Below the pieces are notes generated by a model. That model was given only the letters and a program-made list of their open reading frames with translations, did no database searches and was not told the DNA's origin. The position numbers and the translations under genes were made by a program. 64,000 bases of DNA from Methylovirgula sp963708155 (GTDB lineage Bacteria > Pseudomonadota > Alphaproteobacteria > Rhizobiales > Beijerinckiaceae), in assembly GCA_963708155.1 (NCBI GenBank), contig OY970183.1, positions 620,001-684,000 of the forward strand, read 5' to 3'. This document shows, in pieces, positions 52,571-61,800 of the stretch. Each line of letters opens with the position of its first letter. The stretch's first letter is position 1.

Positions 52571-53074
52571 ATGCCGAAACTCGACCGCAACCCCGATGGC
52601 GTTGCTTATTACGAGCGTGACCAGCGCGCCGACGGCGGCACGCGGACCGTCCGGCTCAACCCGCGCGGCGTCCGCATTGAGCGCGCGCTCGCCGGGGTCA
52701 AGATGCGGCTCGCCATCCCCATCCAAGCTTATCGCGGCGTTGTTCTCATCCGCGAGGACAAACTCGAACGCCAATTCTATCGCCTCAGCCTGGCCCACAG
52801 CGACGCCGATCTTTCGGTGACGTTGGCGCGTGCCAACGACATTGCCATGCTCGTCGATCAATGGAGCACCTGGGCGCGGTTTTTCGCGATGCCGGCGCTG
52901 CTCGACGAGACGATCGGGACACCGCCTGCACGGCGCACGACCCGCCGCCCGAGCCGGCGGCGAACTTCCCTGCTCGCAAGGCGGCCCCGCGCGCGCATGC
53001 GCAATCGCGCCGGGGTCCTCGCCGGTGCTCCGAAAATCAGCCCGGCCGACGGCGAATTGTCCCCGCGCGAGTAG
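52571..53074 (+). CDS. DUF6101 family protein
   Basis: A 167-residue protein with a strong GGAGG about 9 bases before ATG 52571. The conserved core (VRLNPRGVRIERALAGVKMR, IPIQAYRGVVLI, FYRLSLAHSDADLSVTLARA) fits DUF6101, a family confined to alphaproteobacteria with no known function. A beta-rich domain covers residues 20-115; the C-terminal 45 residues are Arg-rich and likely disordered, possibly nucleic-acid-binding. It is convergent with the flavin reductase gene, with 2 bases between stops. Confidence 0.8.
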   Translation: MPKLDRNPDGVAYYERDQRADGGTRTVRLNPRGVRIERALAGVKMRLAIPIQAYRGVVLIREDKLERQFYRLSLAHSDADLSVTLARANDIAMLVDQWSTWARFFAMPALLDETIGTPPARRTTRRPSRRRTSLLARRPRARMRNRAGVLAGAPKISPADGELSPRE

Positions 53075-53076
53075 AC

Positions 53077-53583
53077 TCAGATCTGCCGATAGCTGCGGTG
53101 CATGTAGAGCAGCGCCTCGCTCCGCGGGGCGACCTCCACCGCCTCGACTTGCCCTATCAGGATCAGATGCGTCGAGAGTTCCCGGCTCTCGATCAGCCGG
53201 CAATCGAACACCGCCAGCGCCGAGGCCAGCACGGGCGCCCCCGTGGTGAGCCTCCGCCATGTCGCGGCGGCGAAGCGCTCTTCCAGGCTATGCTCGGTAC
53301 GGCCGGCGAAAATGTCGGATAGTTCCTGATCCGCGCTCGCCAGCGTATTGACGCAGAAGACACCGTTTTGCAGCAGGAGCGGCGCGACGCGCGACGACTT
53401 GTTGAGACAAAACAGCATTGTCGGCGGCTCGGCGGTTACCGACGTCACGGCATTGGCGGTTATGCCCGCGGCGCCCGCGACCCCGCCTGTCGTCACAATA
53501 TGCACCGCAGAACCGACGCGGCTCATCGCCTCGCGGAAATGTTCCGGCTCAACTGAAAACCTGTCATGAATAACCGCGTCCAT
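53077..53583 (-). CDS. Flavin reductase family protein
   Basis: A 168-residue split-barrel flavin reductase. It has the FMN-binding pattern AMSRVGSAVHIVTTGG, then GITANAVTSVTAEPPTMLF and NKSSRVAPLL, with FCVNTLASADQELSDIFAG (about residues 76-94) and the C-terminal HRSYRQI. These enzymes supply reduced flavin to a partner monooxygenase (HpaC/DszD type) or act alone. No monooxygenase is adjacent, so the partner is unknown. Confidence 0.9.
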   Translation of the reverse strand: MDAVIHDRFSVEPEHFREAMSRVGSAVHIVTTGGVAGAAGITANAVTSVTAEPPTMLFCLNKSSRVAPLLLQNGVFCVNTLASADQELSDIFAGRTEHSLEERFAAATWRRLTTGAPVLASALAVFDCRLIESRELSTHLILIGQVEAVEVAPRSEALLYMHRSYRQI

Positions 53584-53682
53584 AAGTTTGCTTCCGCGCC
53601 TCCAAGGCCAAGCCGCCGCGGTCCGGCAGCTTTCCGTCAGATAGATAACTACACCAAATCAATAAACAAAGGCCAAGGCCGC

Positions 53683-54831
53683 ATGAGGGGAAACATTCAG
53701 GGAAAACCGGCGAAAGCCTTTGTCTGCTGCCTTTTGCCGGGCCTTTTGACCCTGCTTCTGCTCTCCCCGGCCGCTCTCGCAGAGGTTCGCATCGGGCTTG
53801 CGGCGCCCCTAAGCGGGCCGGACGCCGTCTTTGGCGCCGAATTGCGCAATGGAGCGGAACAGGCTGTTGCCGACATCAATGCAGCGGGTGGCGTGCGCGG
53901 GCAGAAGCTCGTCATCGTCGCCGCCGACGATCGCGGTGAGTTGAAACAGGCGCTCAACGTCGCCAACCGCTTCGTCGCCGAGAAAATTTCCCTTGTAATC
54001 GGCCATTTCCAATCCAGCCTGACGCTGGCCGCCTCGGAAATCTACGCCAACCATTCGATCCTCGACATCACGCCCTCGGCGACGAATCCCCAGATCACCG
54101 AGCGGGGCCTCGATCTTATGTTCCGCACCTGCGGCCGCGACGATCAGCAGAGCGCCGTCGCCGCTGCATTCCTGGCGAAGCGGAAGGAGAAGCGCATCGC
54201 GATCGTCTACGACAACACCGCCGCCGGGAAAAAGCGCGCCGACGATGTGCGCGCCCGTCTGGCAAAAGCCGGAATCGCGGATGTGCTCTATGCCGGCGTC
54301 GACAAGGACAACGACGACGCCGCGCTTGTCGGCCGGATCAAGGCCGCGGGCGCCGACATCGTCTATTGGAGCGGCGATGGCAGCGATGCGGGCCAGCTCG
54401 TCAAGGAGATGCGCGCGGAGGGCGTGCGGGCGCTGTTCATGGGCGATGATTCTCTCGCCTCGGACGCGTTCGCTCTTGCTGGCGGCAGCGCGGTCGAGGG
54501 CGCGCTGATGACCTTTCCGCCGGATCCGCGGCAGCGCCCGCAGGCGGCGGCTGTGGTGCGAGAGTTCCGGGCGCGCAAAATCGATCCGGAGGTGTTCACG
54601 CTCTATGCCTATGCCGCCGTCGAAGTGCTGGCACAGGCGGCGGAAGCGGCGCGATCATTCGCTCCGGCGGCGATGGCCAGGGCGATCCGTTCCGGGCGGC
54701 CCTTCAAGACCGTGCTCGGTACGCTGACTTACGATGCCAAGGGCGACGTCACGGTGCCGGATTATCAGATTTACGTCTGGAAGCGCGGCTACGAGGACCA
54801 ACTCGAATTTGACGAAAGCCTGAGCCGCTAG
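53683..54831 (+). CDS. Periplasmic branched-chain amino acid-type binding protein
   Basis: A 382-residue solute-binding protein of the LivK/J class (type I periplasmic fold). ATG 53683 gives a signal peptide with hydrophobic CCLLPGLLTLLLLSPAALA and cleavage near AEV. The mature protein begins IGLAAPLSGPDAVFGAELRN, the usual ligand-binding loop, and continues through a FRTCGRDDQQSAVAA hinge region. No permease or ATPase genes are adjacent, so it is an orphan component. The ligand may be an amino acid or another small molecule. Confidence 0.9.
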   Translation: MRGNIQGKPAKAFVCCLLPGLLTLLLLSPAALAEVRIGLAAPLSGPDAVFGAELRNGAEQAVADINAAGGVRGQKLVIVAADDRGELKQALNVANRFVAEKISLVIGHFQSSLTLAASEIYANHSILDITPSATNPQITERGLDLMFRTCGRDDQQSAVAAAFLAKRKEKRIAIVYDNTAAGKKRADDVRARLAKAGIADVLYAGVDKDNDDAALVGRIKAAGADIVYWSGDGSDAGQLVKEMRAEGVRALFMGDDSLASDAFALAGGSAVEGALMTFPPDPRQRPQAAAVVREFRARKIDPEVFTLYAYAAVEVLAQAAEAARSFAPAAMARAIRSGRPFKTVLGTLTYDAKGDVTVPDYQIYVWKRGYEDQLEFDESLSR

Positions 54832-54832
54832 C

Positions 54833-55564
54833 TCACCCGAGGTGCGCGAGAACAGGAAAAGTCTGCAGCAGCCAGAAAGACAGGTTCTGCATCGCGCCCG
54901 TCAGGAAGGCGATGCCCGTCGCCACCAGCAGCACACCAACGACGCGCTCGACTGCCCCGAAATGGGCGCGGAATCTTTTCAGGAAACTGAGGAAGGGCTC
55001 CAGCGCCGCCGCTGCCAGCAGAAACGGAATGCCGAGTCCGAAGGAATAGACCGCAAGCAGGCCGGCGCCGCGCGCAGCCGTCTGCTCGGAGGCGGCGATC
55101 GCCAGAATGGCGGCCAGGATCGGCCCGATGCAGGGCGTCCAGCCGAAGGCGAAGGCAAGCCCCATGATATAGGCGCCCCAGAGACCAAGCGGCTTCTGCA
55201 CGTCGAGCCGCTTTTCGCGGTAGAGCACGCCGATCCGGAAAAGCCCGAGAAAATGCAGGCCCATCGCGATGATCGCCAGGCCTGCGAGAAGCGACAGCGT
55301 GGCGATATGGGCGCGCAATATCTGACCGAAGAACGAGGCCGTCGCGCCGAGCGCCACGAAAACCGTCGAAAAACCTAGAACGAAGAGGATGGCGGCGAGA
55401 AAAATATCGCGGCGGGCGCGCGCGATCTTTTGCGTCGCGACGTCTTCGATCGTCGTGCCCGCGATGAAGGTGAGATAAGGCGGGACCAGCGGCAGAACGC
55501 AGGGGCTGAGGAATGAGAGAAGCCCCGCCGCCGCGGCCGCCGAAAGCGTGACATTATTGACCAT
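54833..55564 (-). CDS. ccdA: CcdA-family thiol-disulfide transmembrane protein
   Basis: A 243-residue protein with six membrane spans. The reactive cysteines are C22 in FLSPCVLPLVPPYL and C145 in FGWTPCIGPIL, the two conserved in CcdA, which carries reducing power from cytoplasmic thioredoxin to the periplasm for cytochrome c maturation. It is convergent with the binding-protein gene, with one base between stops. No cytochrome c maturation gene is in the window. Confidence 0.93.
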   Translation of the reverse strand: MVNNVTLSAAAAAGLLSFLSPCVLPLVPPYLTFIAGTTIEDVATQKIARARRDIFLAAILFVLGFSTVFVALGATASFFGQILRAHIATLSLLAGLAIIAMGLHFLGLFRIGVLYREKRLDVQKPLGLWGAYIMGLAFAFGWTPCIGPILAAILAIAASEQTAARGAGLLAVYSFGLGIPFLLAAAALEPFLSFLKRFRAHFGAVERVVGVLLVATGIAFLTGAMQNLSFWLLQTFPVLAHLG

Positions 55565-55801
55565 CGGCAGGTCTTAGACCGAATAGAGGGGCGAAGAAAC
55601 CCGGAACCGTCACACTTGCGTGACGCCCTGGCCACGAAGAGCGGCTTAACCCCCCGTTCAGGGCCACCGCGGCAGCTTTACGGCAAGACATTCCTCTCAG
55701 GAATCGCTATGGAAAGCGAGCCAAAGAGAACCATGCCAAGCCACAGCCTCCCCCGGCGCCCGCCAGCGCTTAGCGTTTGCCCCAGCCCCTGAGCCGAAGG
55801 C

Positions 55802-57241
55802 ATGAGGGTTCTCGCCGCCTTTCTCTTCAACGTGCTCTGCAATTTCGCGATCGGGCTGCTGGTCGCGAAGTTTCTGGGGCCGGCTGAATACGGTCGTTTC
55901 GCGCTCGCGTTCGCCGTCGCCGTCGCCGTGCAGACCGGCTTTTTCGATTGCCTGCGCCTCGGCGCGACACGGTTTTATTCCGAGCGGGTGCGCAAGGAAG
56001 ATCCGACCCTGCGGGCGACGCTCGACGTCACCTTCATCGTCATCGCCCTGTCGATGAGCGTCGCAGCCAGCCTGCTGTTTCTATCCGGCGCCCATTTCAC
56101 CCTTTCGAACAGCCTCATCGCGCTTGCCCTCATTTGCGCCATCTCGAACGGTGTCTTCGACTATAATACTGCGCTCGTCCGCGCCCGCTTCCACGACCGG
56201 CTTTATACGCGGCTGATCCTCGTCAAGAACGCCTTGGCGCTGGTACTGACCGGGGGCGGTGCCTTTCTGTTCGGTTCGGCCAGGATGGCGCTGATCGGTA
56301 CGATCATCAGCATGTCAGGCGCGGTCATCACCGCCCGGGCGGCCCTGCGCGACCACGATGCCAAGCGGGTGCATGCGAGCCGTGCGATCGCCAAATCGAT
56401 CCTCGCATATGCGATGCCGATCGTCCTCGCCAATGTGCTCTATCTTGCCATTCCGCTGGCCAACCGCTCGATCATCGCGACACTCTACGGCTTCTCGGAA
56501 ACCGGTCAGTTCTCGCTTGCCTATGATCTCGGCAGCAAGGCGATTCAGGCGATCGGCTCGGCCCTCGATGTCGTGCTGTTCCAGATCGCCGTCGCGCTCC
56601 ACGACGAGCATGGGCCGGGCCACGCCAAGGATCAGGTGGCGCGCAACATGGCGATCGTCATCGCCATCGTGCTGCCCGCCTGCACCGGAATCTGGCTGAC
56701 GCTGCCTTCCATCGAGCATGTGATCGTGCCGCTCGCCTATCGCGGCCCCTTCGCCAAACTGCTGACGCTGATGATGGCGGGCCTGTTCAGCTCGGCGCTC
56801 ATCCTCTTCGGGATCAGCCCGATCTTCCAGATCGCCAAGCGTACCGCGCCGCTCATCGCCGCGGCGGTCATCGCCTGCCTCGTCGACGCCCTGCTTATCC
56901 TCGTCCTGCCGAGGAACCCGGACGCTTCGAGCTTCGCCATCGCCCAGACCGGCGCCTATATGTCGGCGCTCGTGGCACTGATCGTGATGGCGAAATTTAC
57001 CAAGCCGCAATGGCCGCGCCTGCGCGATCTCGCTCTGGCCGCGCTCGGCACCGCTGCCATGGCGGCGGTGCTGCTGCCATTGCGCGAGCACAACCCAGGC
57101 TTTCTCACCCTTGCGGTCCAGGTGCTCGCCGGAACGCTGATCTACACGCTCTTCATCTGCTATTTCGACATCGCCGGCCTGCGCGAGATCATCGTCGCGC
57201 GGCTGCGCCCGATTCTCGCGCGGCTCCAGGCGTCTTCGTAA
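55802..57241 (+). CDS. Polysaccharide flippase (Wzx/MATE-like)
   Basis: A 479-residue protein with about twelve to fourteen membrane spans, of the MOP superfamily. Seen: GLLVAKFLGPAEYGRFALAF near residues 18-37, a signature of PST/Wzx-type flippases, and PLANRSIIATLYGFSETGQF in the middle, the equivalent block of the second half. It would move lipid-linked oligosaccharides across the inner membrane for surface polysaccharide. No glycosyltransferase cluster is adjacent, so the substrate is unknown. The 237-base gap upstream likely holds its promoter. Confidence 0.87.
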   Translation: MRVLAAFLFNVLCNFAIGLLVAKFLGPAEYGRFALAFAVAVAVQTGFFDCLRLGATRFYSERVRKEDPTLRATLDVTFIVIALSMSVAASLLFLSGAHFTLSNSLIALALICAISNGVFDYNTALVRARFHDRLYTRLILVKNALALVLTGGGAFLFGSARMALIGTIISMSGAVITARAALRDHDAKRVHASRAIAKSILAYAMPIVLANVLYLAIPLANRSIIATLYGFSETGQFSLAYDLGSKAIQAIGSALDVVLFQIAVALHDEHGPGHAKDQVARNMAIVIAIVLPACTGIWLTLPSIEHVIVPLAYRGPFAKLLTLMMAGLFSSALILFGISPIFQIAKRTAPLIAAAVIACLVDALLILVLPRNPDASSFAIAQTGAYMSALVALIVMAKFTKPQWPRLRDLALAALGTAAMAAVLLPLREHNPGFLTLAVQVLAGTLIYTLFICYFDIAGLREIIVARLRPILARLQASS

Positions 57242-57259
57242 GGCTCGGTCCGATATGCT

Positions 57260-57478
57260 CTAGCGCCGCGTTGCCCGGCGCCGGGCAACCTTGCGCGGCG
57301 ATTTCTTCGCTGCTGTTTTCCGCACCGGCTTCTTCACTTGGCGTTTCGCCGCGATCTGGCGTTTCGCCGCGACCTTGCGGACGGATTTCTTGGATGCGGT
57401 CTTGCGCGCCATTTTCTTCACCGGACGCTTTTTCACGGCGGCCTTGCGCACGACAGGTTTCTTGACGGCGGCTTTCAC
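57260..57478 (-). CDS. Lysine-rich histone-H1-like ORF, possible continuation of the hydrolase tail
   Basis: A 72-residue peptide of almost only Lys, Ala, Arg and Val, with units such as VRKAAVKKRPVKK and RKTAAKKSPRKVA, of the kind found in bacterial H1-like proteins that bind DNA. It starts at GTG 57478, overlapping the stop of the hydrolase gene as GTGA. Its composition continues the lysine-rich tail of that protein (KKTVAKRPVA), so either it is a coupled separate protein or one missing base has split a single longer tail. No other domain is present. Confidence 0.6.
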   Translation of the reverse strand: MKAAVKKPVVRKAAVKKRPVKKMARKTASKKSVRKVAAKRQIAAKRQVKKPVRKTAAKKSPRKVARRRATRR

Positions 57479-58521
57479 GCGACCGGCCTCTTGGCGACAG
57501 TCTTCTTCGGCGCGGCTTTTTTCGCCGCCCGCTTTTTCACCGCCGACTTTTTCACCGCCGCCTTGCGCGCCGGAGATTTCTTCGCTGGAGACTTCTTCGC
57601 CACGGGCTCGGGCGCGGAAACAATTGGCGGTTTTTCAGGCGCCAACGCCGCTGCGGGTTCCGGTGCCTTCGGTTTGGGCGGACGCGGCACGCGGGGCTTT
57701 TTCGGTGCAGCGGGCTTTTCCTTCGCGGCGGGTTTCTCCTCGGCATTGAGAAGGAATTCCAGCACCGCATCGTTGAACGCCTCGGCGGCTTCGACCGCCG
57801 ACAGATGCGCCGCTTCCAGCGTCACCAGTTTGGCATTCGGGATCGAACTCGCGACCAAAGCGCCGACGCCGGGTGGCGTCACCGGATCATGACGGCCGAC
57901 GATAACGAGGACCGGATGGGTTAGTGCATGGAGGTCTTGGCGCAGGTCCGCGTCGCGCAGCGCGGCGGAGGCCCCGGCATAGCCTTCCGCGCTCGTCGCC
58001 GCGGCCGTCTCCTCGAAGTGGCGGGTTTCGGCGGGGTGCTGCTCGCGATAAGATCGGGTGAACCAGTTTTCGATCAACGCTGGCGCGAGAGGACCGACGC
58101 CGTTTTCCGTCACCATGCGGATACGCTCGTTCCAGTTCTCCGCCGTACCGATCCGCGCCGCGGTATTGGCAAGCACGGCGCGGCCGATCCGCTCCGGCGC
58201 ATGGCGCAGAAGCCAGAGGCCGACGAGGCCCCCCGCCGATGCGCCGATAAAATCGGCTTTGTCGATCTTGAGCGCGTCGAGAACCGCCAACGCATCCCGC
58301 CCAAGCTTCGCGAGTGAATAAGGCGCCGGTGTTATCTGGCTGCCGCCGTGGCCGCGCAAATCATAGCGCACCAGACGGAAATGCGGCTTCAGCGCCGCGA
58401 CCTGACGATCGAAGAGATGAAGATTGGTGCCCAGCGAATGCGCCAGTAAAATCGCCGGGGCATCCGGCTGGCCTTCGACGATAATGTTGAAGGCCTCGCC
58501 ATCGATGATGGTCTCGGTCAT
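57475..58521 (-). CDS. Alpha/beta hydrolase (3-oxoadipate enol-lactonase-like) with lysine-rich tail
   Basis: A 348-residue protein. Residues 1-260 are an alpha/beta hydrolase of the PcaD type: nucleophile S95 in GASAGG, D212 in GRHDPVTPP and H239 in AAHLSAVE, with HSLGTNLHLF as oxyanion loop. In the beta-ketoadipate pathway PcaD opens the enol-lactone of protocatechuate breakdown. No other pca gene is present, so the substrate may differ. Residues 261-348 are a disordered Lys/Ala/Pro tail with SPAKKSPARKAAVKK-type repeats, unusual for this family. ATG 58521 begins MTETII. Confidence 0.85.
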   Translation of the reverse strand: MTETIIDGEAFNIIVEGQPDAPAILLAHSLGTNLHLFDRQVAALKPHFRLVRYDLRGHGGSQITPAPYSLAKLGRDALAVLDALKIDKADFIGASAGGLVGLWLLRHAPERIGRAVLANTAARIGTAENWNERIRMVTENGVGPLAPALIENWFTRSYREQHPAETRHFEETAAATSAEGYAGASAALRDADLRQDLHALTHPVLVIVGRHDPVTPPGVGALVASSIPNAKLVTLEAAHLSAVEAAEAFNDAVLEFLLNAEEKPAAKEKPAAPKKPRVPRPPKPKAPEPAAALAPEKPPIVSAPEPVAKKSPAKKSPARKAAVKKSAVKKRAAKKAAPKKTVAKRPVA

Positions 58522-58745
58522 GACCGCTCTCCCGAAGGTCGCCGCGTTCAGCCCGAATGATCGGCGGCGCACTTCTAGACTAGCCCGCTTGCGATACGCC
58601 GCAAGAGAAAGACATGCTCGGCGTAAAGCGCCTGCGTGAAATTTTTACGCACGGATTAGGGTATGTGCCAGCGCCGCACATCGCACCCGCTGCCGTAGAG
58701 ACGCATTATCGCGATAAGAATCATCAGCTTAGAGGCAAGGCTCGC

Positions 58746-60801
58746 CTAGGCTTTCGGGACATGGCGGGCGAGATCATCGAGCCAGGCTTGCGCATTGCCG
58801 TCGGAAGGTGCGCGCCAATCGCTGCGCGGCGACAGCGAGCCGCCGGCCACGACCTTCGGGCCGTTCGGCAGCGCCGAGCGCTTGAATTGGCTGAAGCCGA
58901 AGAAGCGCCGGATGAAAACCTCGAGCCAGCGGCGGATTTGCGCCAGATCGTAAGCATGGCGGCGATCTTCCGGAAAATCCTGCGGCCATGCGCCCTTGCG
59001 CGATATTGGCCCAGGCCGCCTCGGCGAGAAAAGCGATCTTTGCCGGCCGGAAGCCATAGCGCAGGACATAGAAGAGGTTGAAATCCTGCAATTCGTAGGG
59101 GCCGATGAATGCCTCGGTGCTTTGCACGTCCCCGGCCGCCCCAGCCGGGATCAGCTCCGGCGTGATCTCGGTATGCAAGATCGAATCGAGCGTCGCGAGC
59201 ACCGGCGGCGCATATTGTCCCGTCGTGATGCACCAGCGGATCAGATATTGGATCAAGGTTTTCGGCACGCCGGCGTTGACCGCATAATGCGACATCTGAT
59301 CGCCGACGCCATAAGTACACCAGCCGAGCGCGAGCTCCGACAGATCGCCGGTGCCGAGCACCAGACCGCCATGAAGATTCGCCAGCCGGAAGAGATAATC
59401 GGTTCGCAGCCCCGCCTGGACGTTCTCGAAGGTCACGTCATAGACCTTCTTACCGGCGCTGTAAGGATGGCCGATCTCTTTGAGCATCAGCCGCGCGGTT
59501 TCGGTGATATCGAGTTCTTGGGCCGTCACGCCGAGCGCCTCCATCAGCGCGATGGCGTTGCGCTTTGTCGTCTCGCTCGTCGCGAAGCCCGGCATCGTAT
59601 AGGCGAGAATGTTGCTGCGCGGCTTGCCCAGCCGGTCCATCGCTTTGGCGGCAACGATGAGCGCATGTGTCGAATCGAGGCCGCCGGAAACACCGATGAC
59701 GAGCTTGTCGACCTTCGCAGCGGCAAGCCGCTGCTCCAGCGCTGTCACCTGAATATTGTAAGCCTCGTAACAATCCTGCTCCAGCCGCGCGGGGTCGGCC
59801 GGAACGAAGGGAAAGCGCGCGACGTCGCGCAGGAACCCGATGTCGCCTTTGGGCGGCCCTAGCCGGAAAGAGATATGCCGGAAGTCGCCGGCCGCGACGC
59901 CGATATGGCGCCGGTTGTCGTCGAACGTACCTTGCCGCAACCGCTCCTGCACCAGAAGTTCGAGATCGACGTCGGCAAGGATGAATTGCGCCGACTCGGC
60001 GAAGCGCGGCGATTCGGCGAGGATCACGCCGTTCTCGGCGATCGTCGTCTGCCCGTCCCAGGCGAGATCGGTCGTCGACTCGCCCTTCCCCGCCGCCGAA
60101 TAAAGATAGGCCGAAAGACAGCGCTGCGATTGCGATTGTATCAGGAGCCGACGCGTCTCGGCCTTGCCGATCGTGATGTTGCTGGCCGAAAGATTGGCAA
60201 GCACCGTCGCGCCAGCCAGCGCCGCAAGCGAGGATTGCGGCACCGGCACCCAGAAATCCTCGCAGATTTCGGCGTGAACGACAAAGCCTTCGACATCCTC
60301 GGCGACGAAAAGCAGATCGATGCCGAATGGCGCGGTGTGCGCGCCGATGGTGACCTCGCCGCCCTCCGTGGCATCGCCGGAAGCGAAATGCCGCCGTTCG
60401 TAGAACTCGCGATAATTCGGCAGATGAATTTTCGGAACGACGCCCAGCAAGCGGCCGCGATGAATCGCCAGCGCACAATTATAGAGCCGGCCCTGATGGC
60501 GCAGCGGCGCGCCGACGAGGATCAGCGGCATGAGGTCGGCAGAGGCCGCAACGAGGCGATCCACTGCGCGCGCGACTGCGGCATGCAGCGTGTCCTGCAA
60601 CAAAAGGTCGTCGATCGCATAGCCGGACAAAGAAAGTTCCGGAAACACCGCAAGCGCGGCAGCATCGGCGTCCAGTTCCGCCAGAACCGCGAGGATTGCC
60701 TCGCCATTCGCGATCGGGTCGGCGAGCCGGCACGGGGTCGCACAGGCCGCAACGCGCGCGAAGCCCTGGCTGTATATCGAACGAAAATCCATCAGCGTCA
60801 T
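58746..60801 (-). CDS. nadE: Glutamine-dependent NAD+ synthetase, frame broken
   Basis: A large NadE making NAD from deamido-NAD. The N-terminal glutaminase (nitrilase) triad is E55 in VFPELSLSGY, K124 in VPKIHLPNY and C180 in AEICEDFWVP. The synthetase half has GVSGGLDSTHALI and LGTGDLSELALGW. Near the end the frame changes at a CCC run (58993-58995, GGG on the coding strand): the family C-terminus FIRRFFGFSQFKRSALPNGP is found in the next frame. Removing one base gives 684 residues, the usual length. ATG 60801; ATG 60792 is an alternative. Confidence 0.92.
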
Positions 60802-61113
60802 TCATCTTTCACAAGCGCTGCGCAACGCGCGCGGCACATCAAATCATCCTCCGGAACCACTCCTATTTAAGCAGGACCGCGACCATTTAAACGCGCCGCG
60901 CCGCGCTTAAGCAAATGAAGTTCATCATCACGCATTCGTGCACGGCTGAAAGGACGAATTCAGCCGCTGTTCAGTCCGCAAGTAGCAGTTTCAAGTCTAT
61001 GCGGTCGCTTTGCCAGTGCAACTCATTGCCGATTCGATCGTTGCTGGAAGCAACACCCTGGGTGCGGCTTGCGTTTTTTAACTTGTACATAATCTAGTCC
61101 AAGGGAGACCGAA
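60802..61113. other. Intergenic region between nadE and the Gly/His-rich protein gene
   Basis: About 312 bases between divergent genes. It is AT-richer than average, with CATTTAAACG and TTTTTTAACTTG. It contains a 60-codon open frame (60915-61097) with no family features and no good ribosome site, not accepted as a gene. The AAGGGAG at 61101-61107 serves the next gene. Promoters probably lie here; none was assigned with confidence. Confidence 0.45.
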
Positions 61114-61623
61114 GTGCGTTTACTTCTTTCAAGCTTTACGGCGGCAGCGTTAACGGCAAGCGCGATGGTTTCGGTCGCTCAGGCCGCACCCTTCGCCGAT
61201 CAATCGGCCGTGCAGCAATCTGCTGATGGCCTCGCCGCCATCGAGAAGACCCAGTTTTTCTGGGGTGGCCAGAACTATTGCTGGTACGACAATGGCTGGC
61301 GTGGCCCGGGCTGGTACTGGTGCGGTTATGCCTGGCGCAGTGGCTTAGGCTGGGGCGGCGGTTATGGCTGGCACGGCTGGCATGGCGGCCACGGCGGCTG
61401 GCATGGCGGCCACGGTGGCTGGCATGGCGGCCATGGTGGCTGGCATGGCGGCGGTGGCGGCTGGCATGGCGGTCATGGCGGCTGGGGTGGCCATGGCGGC
61501 GGTGGCCACGGTGGTGGCGGCTGGCATGGCGGTGGCGGCTGGCATGGCGGTGGCGGCCATGGCGGTGGTGGTCACGGCGGCGGCCACGGTGGCGGCGGCC
61601 ACGGTGGTGGCGGTCATCATTGA
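61114..61623 (+). CDS. Secreted Gly/His/Trp-rich repeat protein
   Basis: A 169-residue exported protein. GTG 61114 has AAGGGAG upstream. A signal peptide (residues 1-24, cleavage after VAQA) is followed by a conserved segment QFFWGGQNYCWYDNGWRGPG and YWCGYAWRSGL with two Cys and many Trp, then about 85 residues of tandem GGHGGWH/GGGGWH/GGGHGG units to the end. The C-terminal tail is nearly pure Gly and His and could bind metals. Related proteins with the same WYDNGW-type block occur in Hyphomicrobiales as unnamed families. The DNA encoding the tail is a tandem array. Confidence 0.82.
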   Translation: MRLLLSSFTAAALTASAMVSVAQAAPFADQSAVQQSADGLAAIEKTQFFWGGQNYCWYDNGWRGPGWYWCGYAWRSGLGWGGGYGWHGWHGGHGGWHGGHGGWHGGHGGWHGGGGGWHGGHGGWGGHGGGGHGGGGWHGGGGWHGGGGHGGGGHGGGHGGGGHGGGGHH

Positions 61624-61643
61624 TTTCCCCTCGCGCAGACAGA

Positions 61644-61672
61644 ATCGGCGGCCTCGAGCCGCCGATTTTTTT
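61644..61672 (+). terminator. Rho-independent terminator after the Gly/His-rich gene
   Basis: ATCGGCGGC (61644-61652) pairs perfectly with GCCGCCGAT (61659-61667) around CTCGAG, followed by a run of seven T. A strong intrinsic terminator 20 bases after the stop, indicating a monocistronic, probably well-expressed gene. Confidence 0.9.
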
Positions 61673-61800
61673 GCGCGGTGTTGCCGCTAAAGCGCAACAG
61701 GTGGCGCAAATCTTCATTAATCTTTTCGGAGCGGAATTTAGTTTTGCGGCGATAGAGCGACAGCCGATTCGCCGCATAAGCCTTCCATAGGGGGCAGCAT

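Noticed and set aside
60915..61097. Possible 60-residue gene in the nadE upstream region
   Set aside because: No ribosome site, atypical composition, no recognisable family; the region is better read as promoters.
61364..61623. Regular repeats considered as a CRISPR array
   Set aside because: Units are short, contiguous and in frame with a Gly-His-Trp protein; there are no unique spacers and no cas genes.
61136..61777. Antisense frame rich in His/Arg across the Gly/His repeat gene
   Set aside because: It is the mirror of the repeat codons, has no ribosome site, and crosses an intrinsic terminator.
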